This document shows positions 37,101 through 48,506 of a stretch of 64,000 nt of DNA, piece by piece. The notes below the pieces were generated by a model. The model was not told the origin of the DNA and made no database searches. It saw nothing but the letters and a program-made list of their open reading frames with translations. This stretch comes from Hirsutella rhossiliensis (taxonomy: Eukaryota > Ascomycota > Sordariomycetes > Hypocreales > Ophiocordycipitaceae). Within the stretch, counting starts at the first letter, position 1. Every line of letters starts with the position of its first letter. The position numbers and the translations under genes were made by a program. Location: positions 1,736,001 to 1,800,000 of the forward strand of contig NW_025408668.1 in assembly GCF_020360975.1 (NCBI RefSeq). The letters run 5' to 3'.

Positions 37101-39371
37101 CTCTGAGCCTCCAGATTCACGAACCTGGACTTCTCGACACGTTCTACTGGGCGGACTCGCAGCGGCACTCGCGACGGGTTGAAGCAGATGAGGTTCGGGT
37201 AGAGCTCCAATATGTCTCGCTCAACTTCAAGGACATCATGATAGCCATGGGCGAGCTCGAGGGGCACACGGCCTTGCTGCTAGAAGGCAGCGGAAAGGTT
37301 GTTGAGGTTGGTGAGCAACTTCGCCATCAGTACGCTGTTGGTGATTTGGTCCATGTCTCGGATAGAGATGGCCTCGCAACCACCAGTGTCGTCGACCAGT
37401 GGAATCTCAATCACATACCCAAGAAGATATCGATGGAAGTCGCCACGGCCGTTCCCCTGGTCTACGCCACAGCTTTGTATTCACTGAGGAATGCTGCCAA
37501 TCTCCAAGAGGGCGAGTCCATCTTGATTCATTGCGGAGCTGGAGCGGTTGGTCAAGCTGCCATTTCCCTGTCGCAGTATCTCAAGGCCGGCGCGATTTAC
37601 GTCACGGTAGGCAGCGAGGAGAAAAGAGCACTCGTGAGAGAGAAATTCCAGATTCCGGACGAGAACATATTCTCCAGTCGCCGTCTCGATTTCAGCCGTC
37701 ATATTCTTCGCAAGACCAACGGACACGGCGTCGATGTTGTTCTCAACTCACTCAGCGGTGAGGCTTTGCAAAAGAGTTGCTCTCTCCTTGCGCCATTCGG
37801 ACGGTTTGTTGAGATTGGTAAGAAGGATTTGATCTCCAATGCGAGGCTCGAAATGAGTTCTTTGGAAAAGAACATCACTTTTACCGCCGTTGACTTGGCG
37901 TTGCTTGCCAAGGCAAAGCCGGCCGTCTATCAACAACTCGTCCACACCGTCTTCAGTCTCATAAGTCAAGATAAGATCAAGGTTCTGAGTCCTATATCGG
38001 TCAATCCTGTCTCAGAGCTGGAGGGCTCTTTCAGGCTGGTGCAGGCTGGGAAACACGTCGGTAAATTGCTGCTCAAGTTGGACCACGGGATGACCATTCT
38101 TGTACGAACCAGTTTGTTACCCAAGGTCGTGAAATCTCTCACTGACTCTGGCTTGCAGGTCCAACCCCAACAGTCACCGGCTCCTAAGCTGCGAGAAGAT
38201 TGCTCCTATTTGCTGGTGGGGGGAGCTGGCGGCCTAGGTAGGGCTGCTATCAAACATTTTGCGAGTCTCGGAGCAAAGCACATCATCACCCTGTCTCGAT
38301 CTGGCCCCGATAGTCAGGCTATGAGAGAACTGGTGGAAGAGATGCGGATAGCCGGAGTTAGCGTCGTTGTCTGGAAGGGCAGTGTTACGGACTCTGCCAC
38401 TATTGAGTCGATCAAAGACTATGCCAAGGGATTACCAATCAGAGGTGTCGTCCAAGGAGCAATGGTGCTCCAGGTATGTCACAACCGTGCTCGAAAACAA
38501 GAATAGATTCTAACGGAAACAGGATTCTCGTGTGGACAGCATGAGCTACGAGCAGTGGCGGGCCGCAATGGAACCGAAGGTTATAGGAACGATGTGTTTG
38601 CATCAAGCGTTCGGAGACTCTGTAGATTTCTTCATCCTTCTTTCGAGCATTGCTGGAATCTTTGGCTCCTATGCCCAAGGCAATTACTCTGCCGGGAGCA
38701 CCTTCCAAGATTCTCTCGCGCGCCATCGAGCCTCGCTTGGCCTGCCTGCGCGGTCCATCGATGTTGGCTCTGTGGAGGGAGAAGGTTACACAGCAGAGAA
38801 CCCGACTGCCGAGGATTTTGTCGCTCGCCAAGGACAGCGCAAATACCAGGTCAAGGAGTTTTTGGCCACCATCAACGAGGCGATACGAAATCCCTTTGCA
38901 TCCGACCACTCGGCGGCGCAGCTGATCTGCGGCATTACCAGAGACCATCCTAATTCCCAAGCTCGAGAAGCATCGTTGCAGCGTCCAGATCTCAAGTTCT
39001 CTCACATGTGGACGATGCCGGATCAACAACCAACTGCAAGGGCTGAATCGAAACAGCTGGACATCCAAGCAATGCTACGATCGGCAACGACTGCGGTTGA
39101 GGCTGAGGAAGCAACGCAATCAGCGACCCTGATGAAGCTGTCCTGTCTGCTAGCTTTGCCTGAGGACGAGATCCGCACAGATCGGTCCATGGCGAGCTAT
39201 GGAATGGATTCCCTCATCGCGGTAGAACTTCGCAATTGGATCTTGAGACAACTGGAGTCCCACATCCAGATGTTTGAGTTGATGAGTTCGATGAAGTTCG
39301 CCGAACTATCGCGCATAATTGCTAGGAGGTCTCGACTGGTAGCGACCGGTCTTTTCAACGATGATAAATAG
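31179..39371 (+). CDS. Highly reducing type I polyketide synthase (KS-MAT-DH-cMeT-ER-KR-ACP)
   Basis: Eight exons: 31179-31388, 31440-31693, 31746-31970, 32027-32304, 32358-32605, 32656-33142, 33201-38473, 38523-39371. Joined they give 7824 nt, 2607 aa plus stop, in frame throughout. Domains and motifs: KS about 10-438 (Cys187 in D-T-A-C-S-S, His322 in E-A-H-G-T-G, His362 in V-G-H-T-E-S); MAT about 560-885 (Ser655 in G-H-S-S-G-E); DH about 950-1255 (His983 in H-C-I-G-G-x-x-x-F-P, Asp1178); C-methyltransferase with SAM motif at 1436-1445; ER about 1865-2193 (nucleotide loop G-A-G-A-V-G-Q at 2013-2019); KR about 2235-2410 (G-G-A-G-G-L-G at 2241-2247, Lys2344, Tyr2380); ACP with Ser2555 in G-M-D-S-L. 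The protein ends just after the ACP, with no thioesterase, carnitine-acyltransferase or reductase domain. It would build a reduced chain from malonyl-CoA and needs release in trans. No RIP damage. No specific named gene is recognised. Confidence 0.93.
31389..31439 (+). other. PKS intron 1 (51 bp, GT-AG)
   Basis: GTCGGC start, TACTGAC branch site, TTAG end, phase 0. Removal joins the KS N-terminus to the N-T-R-G-F-H-L stretch typical of fungal KS domains. Confidence 0.85.
31694..31745 (+). other. PKS intron 2 (52 bp, GT-AG)
   Basis: GTGAGA start, GCTAACG branch site, GTAAG end. Removal joins the stretch ending P-E-L-S-P to Y-R-F-T-G-T-G. Confidence 0.88.
31971..32026 (+). other. PKS intron 3 (56 bp, GC-AG)
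   Basis: Non-canonical donor GCAAGT, branch AGCTGAC, acceptor GACAG. Only the GC donor keeps the frame and restores the conserved M-S-S-M-Q-F-L-S-P-H-G KS stretch; the nearby GTACTC would shift the frame. Confidence 0.82.
32305..32357 (+). other. PKS intron 4 (53 bp, GT-AG)
   Basis: GTATGT donor, AACAG acceptor. It splits the catalytic E-A-H-G-T-G-T motif of the KS after the first base of the Gly codon. Confidence 0.9.
32606..32655 (+). other. PKS intron 5 (50 bp, GT-AG)
   Basis: GTGCGT donor, GTGTAG acceptor, phase 0, just before the R-R-A-S-V-N-S-F-G-Y-G-G-T-N KS end. Confidence 0.88.
33143..33200 (+). other. PKS intron 6 (58 bp, GT-AG)
   Basis: GTATGT donor, TTCAG acceptor. It splits the MAT start F-T-G-Q-G-A-Q-W after the first base of the Gly codon. 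Confidence 0.9.
38474..38522 (+). other. PKS intron 7 (49 bp, GT-AG)
   Basis: GTATGT donor, TTCTAACG branch, AACAG acceptor, phase 0. It lies inside the KR domain, joining M-V-L-Q to D-S-R-V-D-S-M. Confidence 0.9.
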
Positions 39372-39720
39372 GCCATGGTAATTTTGGAGATCAACCACCA
39401 TCGTTTCGAGCCCAGTCTCTTTTGCCGTATGAGTGTCGAAGTGTTTGAGCCAGCGTAGGCTGTGATGGTCGTTCGAGTACCCTGTGTTACGGGGTCAGCA
39501 CTGTTGGCACAGGTGCTGGGCGTAATTGATGTAAATTGAGCTACTAGTGTAAAAGGGAGACGTGTCCGTGGCGCTCGCACGTGACTAGTCTGGCTATGCC
39601 ATAACGTCAGCCACCTAGCTTACAGCATACCCCCCTTCCAGCACATCCCTACCACCCTCGCGCCGACGTTAATATTATATCGCAACCGCGTTTTCTCGTG
39701 CACTATCCATCTAATAATTA
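39372..39720. other. PKS 3' flank and right edge of the island
   Basis: Normal-composition sequence after the PKS stop with no supported gene. No canonical AATAAA is visible. From about 39660 the sequence turns AT-rich, and CpA/TpG disappears after about 39740. Confidence 0.6.
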
Positions 39721-39990
39721 TAAATGATATGCTATTGGAATTATAATACCTCGAGCTTTTAAATATACCGAAGATTAGCTCTAGGAAGTACTTTTTAATA
39801 TTAGAAATAGGATACTATAGATATATACTAGTCGCAAGTAGGGTATTCTAAGAGGCACGCTTTAAACGCGTCTTAAGGGCGCCCTACTAATAAGAGAGGT
39901 ATAAGAGTTATATTAGCAGCTTAGTTAAGAGTAAGGGGAATACCTTAAGGACTAGATTCTTACTTAAGCTGCTCTTAGGCTACCCCTTAT
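39721..39990. other. RIP-degraded stretch next to the island
   Basis: No gene. AGCAGCTTAG (about 39918) and its near inverted partner TTAAGCTGCT (about 39964) could form a short hairpin; the meaning is unclear. Confidence 0.4.
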
Positions 39991-40352
39991 TCTCGTAAAG
40001 AAAGATATAAGAAGTATATATAAAATATATATAGGTAAAAGTAAAAGTAAGGGGTCGGATAGGTAGGGTAAAGTTATTTAATTCTTACGGGGGTATTAAT
40101 TACGGTAAGGGAGTAACTATTATATTACTTTAATTATCTTTCTTTCTTCTATTTAACGCCCCTCTTTATATCCCTTTAGCATCCTAATTAATAAAGAAGA
40201 TCCTACTTAAAGAAGCTATTAATATCCTTTTAACTACCGAACTTTTTACTAGTTTTTCCTCTTTATTCTAGCCGTTACTAGTATATCTATCTTATCTCTT
40301 ACTACCTCTATAAGAAGCTATCGCTACTTTTACTTCCCCTCTTACCCTTACC
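39991..40352 (-). repeat. Partial LTR of Copia-B (third locus)
   Basis: Matches the first 360 bp or so of the Copia-B LTRs at 41368, 46779 and 48030 (TCTCGTAAAG start, then a GGTCGGATAGGTAGG segment). It is cut off at 40352 where the TATAAGGGC repeat begins, so the repeat probably inserted into it or replaced its end. Confidence 0.75.
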
Positions 40353-40645
40353 TATAAGGGCTTTTGCCTTATATAGGATTAGACTAGGGTCTAAGCTATA
40401 TCTATATATAAGCGGCCTCTATGCTTATATAGGCTACGCCTATACTTCTCTTCCTTTTCCTCCTTATAGATTATTAACCTTCTTTTAATAGACCGCACCT
40501 AAGCCTATACCTCTACCTACTCTATAATAGTATAATCTATCCTTTATTTTACCCTCTCTATATCCCTATATATAGAATAGCTGTTTTTAGCTACCTTTAA
40601 AGCTAACGTTTAATTACCTAGTTTAGTTAAACCGCCCGCGCTAGT
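40353..40645 (+). repeat. LTR-like dispersed repeat, copy c
   Basis: Begins TATAAGGGCTTTTGCCTTAT and matches copy a (26265) for about 280 bp, including the GCTAACGTTTAATTA stretch near its end. The 3' limit is approximate. Confidence 0.65.
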
Positions 40646-40723
40646 ATATACGCACGTAAAAATATCTATACTCCTATAGTTATAAAATTAAAGTAAATAT
40701 AATACTTAGTTCGCCTAGGTAAT

Positions 40724-41367
40724 TATTACGACTATAGTTACTTAGCCGCTAACGGTCGTCTACGTTAAGTATATAATATAGTCTAATAGATAAATAGTCG
40801 CTATAACTATCTAATAGATATAAGATCGAAGGGATCGTAGAGATCTAAGTAATCTAGGAATAACGAGATTACTACGCTTTATATAATCTAACGTTAGGGA
40901 TTATAGCTAGGCCTATAATCTAAGGATAGTCTTTATAGGTATATAGAGCTACCTACTTTTACTCCTTTAAATAGATAGCTCTTTAGCTTTTAATATTAAT
41001 CCTTATTATAATTCTATCTTTAATTTTAATTACTTAGTTATAGTCTATAGTCTACGACCTCTAACTTATTACTAACGTAATATACTTATTATTACTTAGA
41101 CTATGCCTTATTATATCTACTAATATAAACCCCTTAATAGGTTTATCCCTTAAGAATAATACTAGTCGTTATATATTAAAAGCTCTTATTTAGTATAATA
41201 CTATATTAAGCTAAGTAATATTATAACTCTTAATATACTTATATAGTAAGCTAGATTAACTAACTCTAAAGCTACTATATTACCTTAGGATATAATACGC
41301 GAGATTATTACCCTTTAATATAAGGTATAGTTACTTAAGAATAAAGGAGGTAATAGATAAGTTAAGG
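40724..41367 (+). mobile_element. Gypsy-1 copy 3, 5' LTR and start of gag
   Basis: Inverted relative to copies 1 and 2. The LTR is 40724-41173 (450 bp, with the copy-2 type of U3), followed by the beginning of the gag region, which matches the reverse complement of about 9060-9260. The element is interrupted at 41367 by Copia-B and resumes at 47256. Confidence 0.85.
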
Positions 41368-44300
41368 TCTCGCGAAGAGAGATACGAGAAGTATATAAAA
41401 ATATACGAAGGTGAAATTAGAAGTAAGGGGTCGGATAGGTAGGGCAGAGAGATTTAATTCTTATAGGAGCAGTAATTACGGTAAGGGAGTAATTATTATA
41501 TTGCCTTAATTATCCTTCTTTCCTCTATCTAACGCCCCTCTTTATACCTATCTAGCATTATAATTAATAAAGAAGATCTTACTTAAAGAAGCTATTAATG
41601 TCCTTTTAACTACTAAGCTTTTTACCGGTTTTTTCCCCTCCTTTCTAGCCGTTGCCGGCATATCCGTCTTATCTCTCGCTACCTCTATAGGAAGCTATCG
41701 CTACTTCTGCTTCCCCTCTTACCCCTACCCTCCTCTCTGCACCTCCTTTTAGCTCCTTCCTTAAAACCTGTTTTTAGCTTCCTAGGTCCCTCGTGCTAAG
41801 GGATATCTCCGAGAACTACGAAATCAGGCTTAGCTATAGACGTCTCCTTCCTCCTACGTGCTATTAGCTCCTCTCGTAGATTCTTAAGGCGGGCTTCTAA
41901 GGATAGCTTCTCTCGAACGTCTTCTAGCCTAATTTACTATAAAAAGATAGTTAGCTTCTACTTCGGTAGGGGCTTCGTAAGACTATCGGCTTTTATCGAT
42001 GCCGTTAGAACCTAACGAACGGAAATAAGTCCCCTTTAGACCTCTTAGCGTAACTAATACTAGTAGATATCGATATACCGTAGCCGGGTTAATAGCTTAC
42101 TATTTTCCTCTATAAGAATTCGTATAGTCTATGTGTTATTGCATTCTATAGCTAACGGGGTCGGAATTTATAGTTATAGAGATATTAGTAGCCGGCTAAG
42201 GAAAATCGCTTCTTTTAACGCTTCTAAGAGAGCTAGTAGCTCTGCCTCCGTACTAAAAGTTATAACGGTAGCTTGCTTCGAAGCTCTCTAAGTAATAGTT
42301 CCTCTAAAAAGGGATATAATATACCCTTATAAGCTCTTTCTATCTAAGGAATTGTCCGTAAAGGACGAATCGCTCGAATAAAGGAAGATTTCGGCAGCTT
42401 ATTTCCTTCCCTGCCCTCCTAGGCGTAGACTATATAATCTCGTTAAATAAAAAAAGCAGGGAGCCTACCTTTTATTAATATTAGTGTTTCTCTTACTCCC
42501 TAGCTTAAAAGAACGGATTAGGTAAAAGCTCTTCGTTTAATATAGGCGTAGAGGGAAGCTTCTTATCGAGGGAATTAAGGAGGAATTTATACGCGACCTT
42601 ATCGATATAGGCGTCTTAAGTAAGCTAGATAGTCCGTTAGGACCTATTCTAAAGGATTCGTATCCCTAGGAACTACTTTAGCTCCCTAAGCCTAGTTATC
42701 TTATACCTTTATTATAGGCCTCGTATAGCCTCCCTAGTAGTAGCTTCTTCCTCTTTTAGGTAGGCCTAGATAATATCGTTAACGTAGAAGAAGACCGTGA
42801 TTTTACCCTTTTATATTATATACGGTTCCTAAGGGACTTTTATAAAGCCTAGGGCTTTAAGGGAACCTATTAAATGCTATTACTAAAGAAGGGGTAATCT
42901 TCGTAGTCCGTATAGAGCTTTCCTAAGCCGTAGAACCTTTCTTAGTTATTAGAAACTAAGAGGAAGTCGTATATAGATAACTTCTTCTTCCTTAAGAGGG
43001 CAGTTAACGAAGGCGTTAACTATATCTATCTAATCGAGCTCGAGGTCGAATTCTACTACTATAGCTATAAGGGTCCGAAAAGACATCCCTACTAGGGTGG
43101 TTGCCTTAGTAGGTAGATCCCCCTTTTCCTATTAATTCCTATAGATAACTAGCTAGGCTTTATACTTTTAAAGGAAGCTGTGTTTATTAGTCTTATAGAT
43201 AAAGACCTACTTATAGCTAAGGACCTATTTTCCTCTTACTTTTTCCTTAAGGACCTCTTCGAAAGACCCTATCTCTTTATATAAGGATAGGTAGTCTTTC
43301 TAGGCCTAGAAAAACTAGTCTTTAATAGGGTGTTTTTCTAGCTACTTTTAGTTTGCTAGTAGGTCTAGGAGGTCTCTTTTATATACCTTCCTTGCTAATA
43401 GCTATAGCTTAAAGAGCCGGCCTGCTATAAATGCTCCGTAGGAACCGTCTTCTATAGGCGTTAGATAGAAGTCGGAAAAACAATCGAAATAGGGGAGAGG
43501 ATAGTCTTCTTTAATATCGGGCCCTATACCTTCCTTTGCTTCTCGAAGCAGGGATAAAAAGGCAGCCGGGTAATCCTTTAAGAGAGGTGCCTTTCCTACC
43601 CCCTTAAGGGTCGAGACGGGAAGACTAACTAAAAAAGCTGCTTCTAGATCTTCTTCTTATATAGGAGGAGGCGTAGGTAGGTAGGCGTATTCTAGCTCTA
43701 CCGCTTTCTTATAGTCTCCTTCTTTGTCTAGATTATCTAATCTAGCAGCTTCCTCTTCGAAGTCGGCGTTATCCTCGACTACTTCGACGTCGGTTTCTTC
43801 TTCCGTTTCTTTATCTAGGACCTCTTCTTAAGACTATTAGGAAGGGGGGATTTAAATCTTCTAAATTAGCTAACGTTAAGAGAGTAAGAGGGGCTATTAA
43901 TCCCTCTTTCCGTCGAAGAAGCTAGATTTATCGAAAATTATATCCCTAGTCGAGATAACCTTCTATAGAAGAGGAATCTAGATCTAGAAGATATTCGTAG
44001 AATTATAACTAACGAGGTAACTAATAAAGGCTCTCGGATTAAGCTTTCTTTTCTTCTTCCTTTTTAGCTATATATCGGCAGTTATTACGTATGCCTTATA
44101 GCTATAGGCACGAAGGTAGGCTAGCGAGGCCCTCTTCTTCGTAAAGAGCTTAAGGGGGGATTTCTAGTCTATTCCTTAGGTAGTCCCTCTAGGGGTCCGG
44201 TTCTAAAGGTAATAGGCAGTCTTAACGACTTCCCTTTAAAGGTCGTATAGAAGCCTTATAGTAAGTCTTATCGTACGGGCCCTTTCTATTATAGCACCCC

Positions 44301-47255
44301 TTAATCTTTCTGCCCCTCCGTTCTAGGCCTAGGTATTCGGTGCTAATAGGAGGGGTAGAATGCCCCTTTTTCGAAGCTAATTTAAGATATCCTTTATAAA
44401 TAGCTCTCCGTTAGACCGTATCTTCTTTACCTCGTAGCTAAAGTAGGATTTTATTTAGTTAATAATATCCTAGAGGGCAAACTAGTTATACTTACTTAGG
44501 TAGGTTTATAAGAAATAGGGGAAAACTATCCCTAAAAAGGCGTCTATAAAAAATATTACTCTAATAAAGCTTTCCTAATCCTTAGAGACGTTAGTCTAGT
44601 CGACCTAAATTTCCTTATACGGCTAGTCCGGCCGTAAAGGCGTTCGTCTAGAAATTCGTCTCTTAGTCTTCCCTTAGCCGTAGTATTTATATTCGACGGT
44701 TTTTAGGCCCCTTATTCGTACGCCCTATTATTATCCTAGCTTATATAAAGCTAGGGGGCCCGGGTAACTAAGTCGTGCGTGCTAAAGAAGACCGTCTCCT
44801 TAGGCTGCTAGAAGAGGGTCCTTTAAACCTACCCTCCTTCGAGTAGGGAAAGCTAACTTCTTAAGAGATTCCTTTTTAAGGATAGGTCGGAATTCGAGAA
44901 TAAATTAACCGAATTTTTCCTCGATAAGCCTAATAGTCTAATTCTTCTAGACTAGCCTCGTAGGCTTATACGTCGTATCCTAGAAGATCCCTTCCTTTCG
45001 AAGAAAGCGGAAGGAAATTAGGCTCGTTAAAAATTAAGGGTAAAAAGCTACCCTTTTTCGTCGAAGAATTTATATAGACCCGTTAGGTAATTTCATCGTG
45101 AAATTTACCCTTCTATACCCCTCTATCTATATAGTTAATTCCCCGGCAATAAGGTATTCCCTCCGTGCCTTCTTAAAGGACCGGAATTATAAGAGTATAT
45201 TATAGATATCGAGGGAAGCACCGGAGTTAAGGATAGCTAATCTTTATAGGGGATAGTTAGAGGGTCTTAACGGTTAGTCTTACTAATCTATAGGGAAGAC
45301 GAATGCCGGATTTACTATACTAACGATTTTTCCTCGAATTTACGGCTTAAATAAGGGCAGCGGCGTTAGTTACTATTTCTTAGTAACCCGAATCTCGTCT
45401 ATCTTCTTCTATAGCGAGGGGTCCTCCTTAAGAGACTATTATATCGTTTCTTATAGCCTCTTTAAAGGGTTAAATCCTTTAGGTCGGTTTTCCTTAAAGA
45501 CCTATTAGTATTATAATAATCGATAGCCTAGGGATTTATAAGCTAGGCAGCTGTTTCGCTTAGTCTTTTATTTCTTTAAGGAATCCTTGTCCCGATTTAG
45601 AAGGTTTACTTAAAAACCTCCTCTTTTTACCCCTTATTGCTAATTTTAACGAAGAGGTTCGATTTCGACTAGTTCCCTAATTTTTCGACTAACGGACTAA
45701 AAAGTCTATTAGGGGACTAGTCGGGCCGGTCTAACTAACGGGACCGGGGCCGGGCCTAGAGTAAGAGGCGGAGCCGGGACCGGGGCAGCCGTTAAAGACG
45801 GGGTTAAGGCTCTCGAGGGAGGAGGAGCCGAAGGAGTAACAGCCGTAGCAGCAGTAGCGGGAGCCGTAGCAATAGGGGCTGCAGCAGCTATAGGGGCAGC
45901 AGGTCGAGCCGTCTAGGTCGAGTGCTAGCTACGAAGGAATAAGACTGCTTACTATTATACTCTAGCAGCCTCTTTATCTAGTTCCTAGCTAGCTTCTCGA
46001 AAGATAGTCGAGTAACCGTTACTAATAGGCTTTATTAGTAGAGATATATCCTATAGCTACTAGCCGGAAAGAGCTTTTATAAGGAAGTATTAGTTAGCTT
46101 CCTTAAGGATTTCTTCCTACTTAGCTAGCTACGAAGAGGCTAGTAGGTTCCTAGTAGAAAAAGCTCCTAGGTAGGCCGTATAGGTCTTCCTAATATAGTT
46201 AGTTATATAGCCCCTCGAGGGAGCTATTAAGGTCTCGAGCTTTAAAAGCTACTGCCTAGGAGTCTTTTCCTCTTAAAGAGATATTAGCTTTATAGTACTA
46301 ACGGATTCCGTTATTGCCGTACGTATAGTAGTTAGTAGCTTTATCTCGTAAAGGTATTCCTTACGGTAACTCTCGTAGTTACCTAAGGCAGTAGAAAAAG
46401 CTCTTTATTATACGGAGGTTAGCTCGGAGAAGAGAGAAGCTCCTTCTATAAATTCCGTTGCCCTAGGACGAAGAGGGGGCTCGAGAGGGTCCTACTTATT
46501 AGAGAAGACTAAATTATAGATAGTTCTATCTATACGAGCCCGTAGCTCCTTTACCTACTTATCTTAATCTTAGGGCTCTATAAGAATCGTCCTATAGACC
46601 GTAGGGGCGGTAGAGGAGTCGTTTTTCGATATTATTATAGGGAAGGGTAGAAAAGTCGGTTAAAAATCGGCTTTTTTTTCTAGTAAGAGGGGTAATAGGA
46701 AGCTACGAGGGATATAAGAATAGTGCCTTTTATAGCAGCTAGAAGGTATAGGAATTCTATTCCTCCTAGGCTTATAACTCTTATAAAGAGAGATACGAGA
46801 AGTATATAAAAATGCACGAAGGTAAAATTAAAAGTAAGGGGTCGGATAGGTAGTATAGAGAGATTTAATTCTTACGGGAGCAGTAATTATGGTAGGGGAG
46901 TAATTATTATATTGCCTTAATTATCCTTCTTTCCTCTATCTAACGCCCCTCTTTATACCTATCTAGCATTTTAATTAATAAAGAAGATCCTACTTAAAGA
47001 AGCTACTAATATCCTTTCGACTACCGAGCTTTTTACCGGTTTTTTCCCCTCCTTTCTAGCCGTTGCCGGCATATCCGTCTTATCTCTCGCTACCTCTATA
47101 GGAAGCTATCGCTACTTTTACTTCCCCTCTTACCCCTACCCTCCTCTCTATACCTCCTTTTAGCTCCTTCCTTAAAACCTATTTTTTAGCTTCCTAGGTC
47201 CCTTATACCTAGGGAAATCTCTAAGAACTATAAAATTAAGCTATACTTTACGATA
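41368..47255 (-). mobile_element. Ty1/Copia retrotransposon 'Copia-B' copy 1
   Basis: Minus-strand element of 5.9 kb inserted into Gypsy-1 copy 3, with a 5-bp target duplication TAAGG (41363-41367 and 47256-47260). The right LTR is 46779-47255 (477 bp, the 5' LTR); the left LTR runs 41368 to about 41820 and has lost its end. On the minus strand next to 46779, GTTATAAGCC fits a primer-binding site for the anticodon half of initiator tRNA-Met. Integrase is recognised near 44300-44345 (minus; A-P-N-T-x-A-x-N-G-G-A-E-R). Reverse transcriptase is at 42769-42795 (F-F-Y-V-N-D-I-I, first Asp changed to Asn). A Pro/Ala-rich gag segment lies at about 45720-45910. It is less RIP-mutated than its neighbours but still full of stops. 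Confidence 0.88.
46779..47255 (-). repeat. Copia-B copy 1, 5' LTR
   Basis: 477 bp, same length as 48030-48506. Termini TCTTATAAAG and TTTACGATA. Confidence 0.88.
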
Positions 47256-47940
47256 TAAGGACCTTAGAAAAGTAATTAAACTAAAATAGCTAGGACTATT
47301 TAATAGTACTTATAGCACGCTTTAAGACTTTCTTACTTAACTTAAGGCCTACTACCGGTTTTACCTTACTAAACTCTTAGACCTAGTTAAAAAGGTACTT
47401 TATATAGGAAATTATTTATTTAAAATAATACTTACTTAGTTTAAACGTATTATAAGGGACTTTCTTTATAATTAACTAGCGTAATAAGATAATAAGATAA
47501 ATAAAGTCTTTATTAGTTTTTAAGGATTTAAAGAAGCTATTATAAAGGTATTTAAAATAACTAATAAGGAATAAAAAGCTAAATAAAAGCTTTAATAACT
47601 TTAATAAAGGATCTTAGTATTAGATTATACTATAAAGTTCTATTAAGCTACCTTAAAGCTTAATTAAGATAATAAACCTTTTATATTACGATTTTACAAT
47701 AAGCTTAAAAAAGTAGTCAAGGATAAGCTTTATAAGGAAAATTAACTTAATAACCTCTTAAACTATATTACTATAGTAGTATAAATCGACGATAAATTAT
47801 ATATATAATACTAAGAAAAGAAATAAGGAAGAGGAAACTAAAACCCTTCTTATAAGAATAACTTTAACTAATACGTTAACTATAAAAAGAAGCGTAAAAC
47901 TCTTATTACCTATACCTATATAACTAATTTAATAGGGATA
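47256..47940 (+). mobile_element. Gypsy-1 copy 3, remainder of gag (truncated)
   Basis: Continues the gag region after the Copia-B insertion. It matches the reverse complement of about 8400-9050 (for example the shared AAGAAAAGAAATAAGGAAGA). Similarity ends near 47940, so the rest of the element is missing. Confidence 0.85.
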
Positions 47941-48029
47941 AGAGTATATATGTAAAGTATATATAGTACGCGGCTAAGGATTAATAGAGTAATTAACTAT
48001 ATAATTATCTAATTATCGGTCTTATATAC

Positions 48030-48506
48030 TCTCGTAAAGAGAAATATAAGAAGTATATATAAAATATATAAAGGTAAAAGTAAAAGTAAAAGGCCGGATA
48101 GGTAGGGCAGAGATATTTAAATCTTATAAGGGCAGTAACTATAGTAAGGGAGTAATTATTATATTACCTTAATCCTCTTTCTTTCCTCTTTCTAATGCCC
48201 CTCTTTATACCTGTTTAGTATCTTAATTAATAAAGAAGATCCTACTTAAAGAAGCTACTAATATCCTTTTAACTACTAAGCTTTTTACCGGTTTTTACCC
48301 TCCTTTCTAGCCGTTGCCGGTATATCTATCTTATCTTTCGCTACCTCTATAGGAAGCTATCGCTACTTATACTTCCCCTTATACCCCTACCCTCCTTTCT
48401 ATACCTCTTTTTAGCTCCTTCTTTAAAACCTGTTTTTTAGCTTCCTAGGTCCCTCGTACTAAGGGATATCTCCGAGAACTATAAAATTAAGCTACGCTTC
48501 GCGATA
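48030..48506 (-). repeat. Copia-B copy 2, 3' LTR
   Basis: 477 bp with start TCTCGTAAAG and end CTTCGCGATA; the two ends form an imperfect inverted repeat. Confidence 0.87.

Noticed and set aside
38439..39068. 209-codon minus-strand ORF opposite the KR region
   Set aside because: Antisense to well-conserved KR coding sequence; spans the KR intron. A shadow.
39197..39580. 127-codon minus-strand ORF over the PKS 3' end
   Set aside because: Overlaps the ACP-coding exon antisense and has no recognisable motif.
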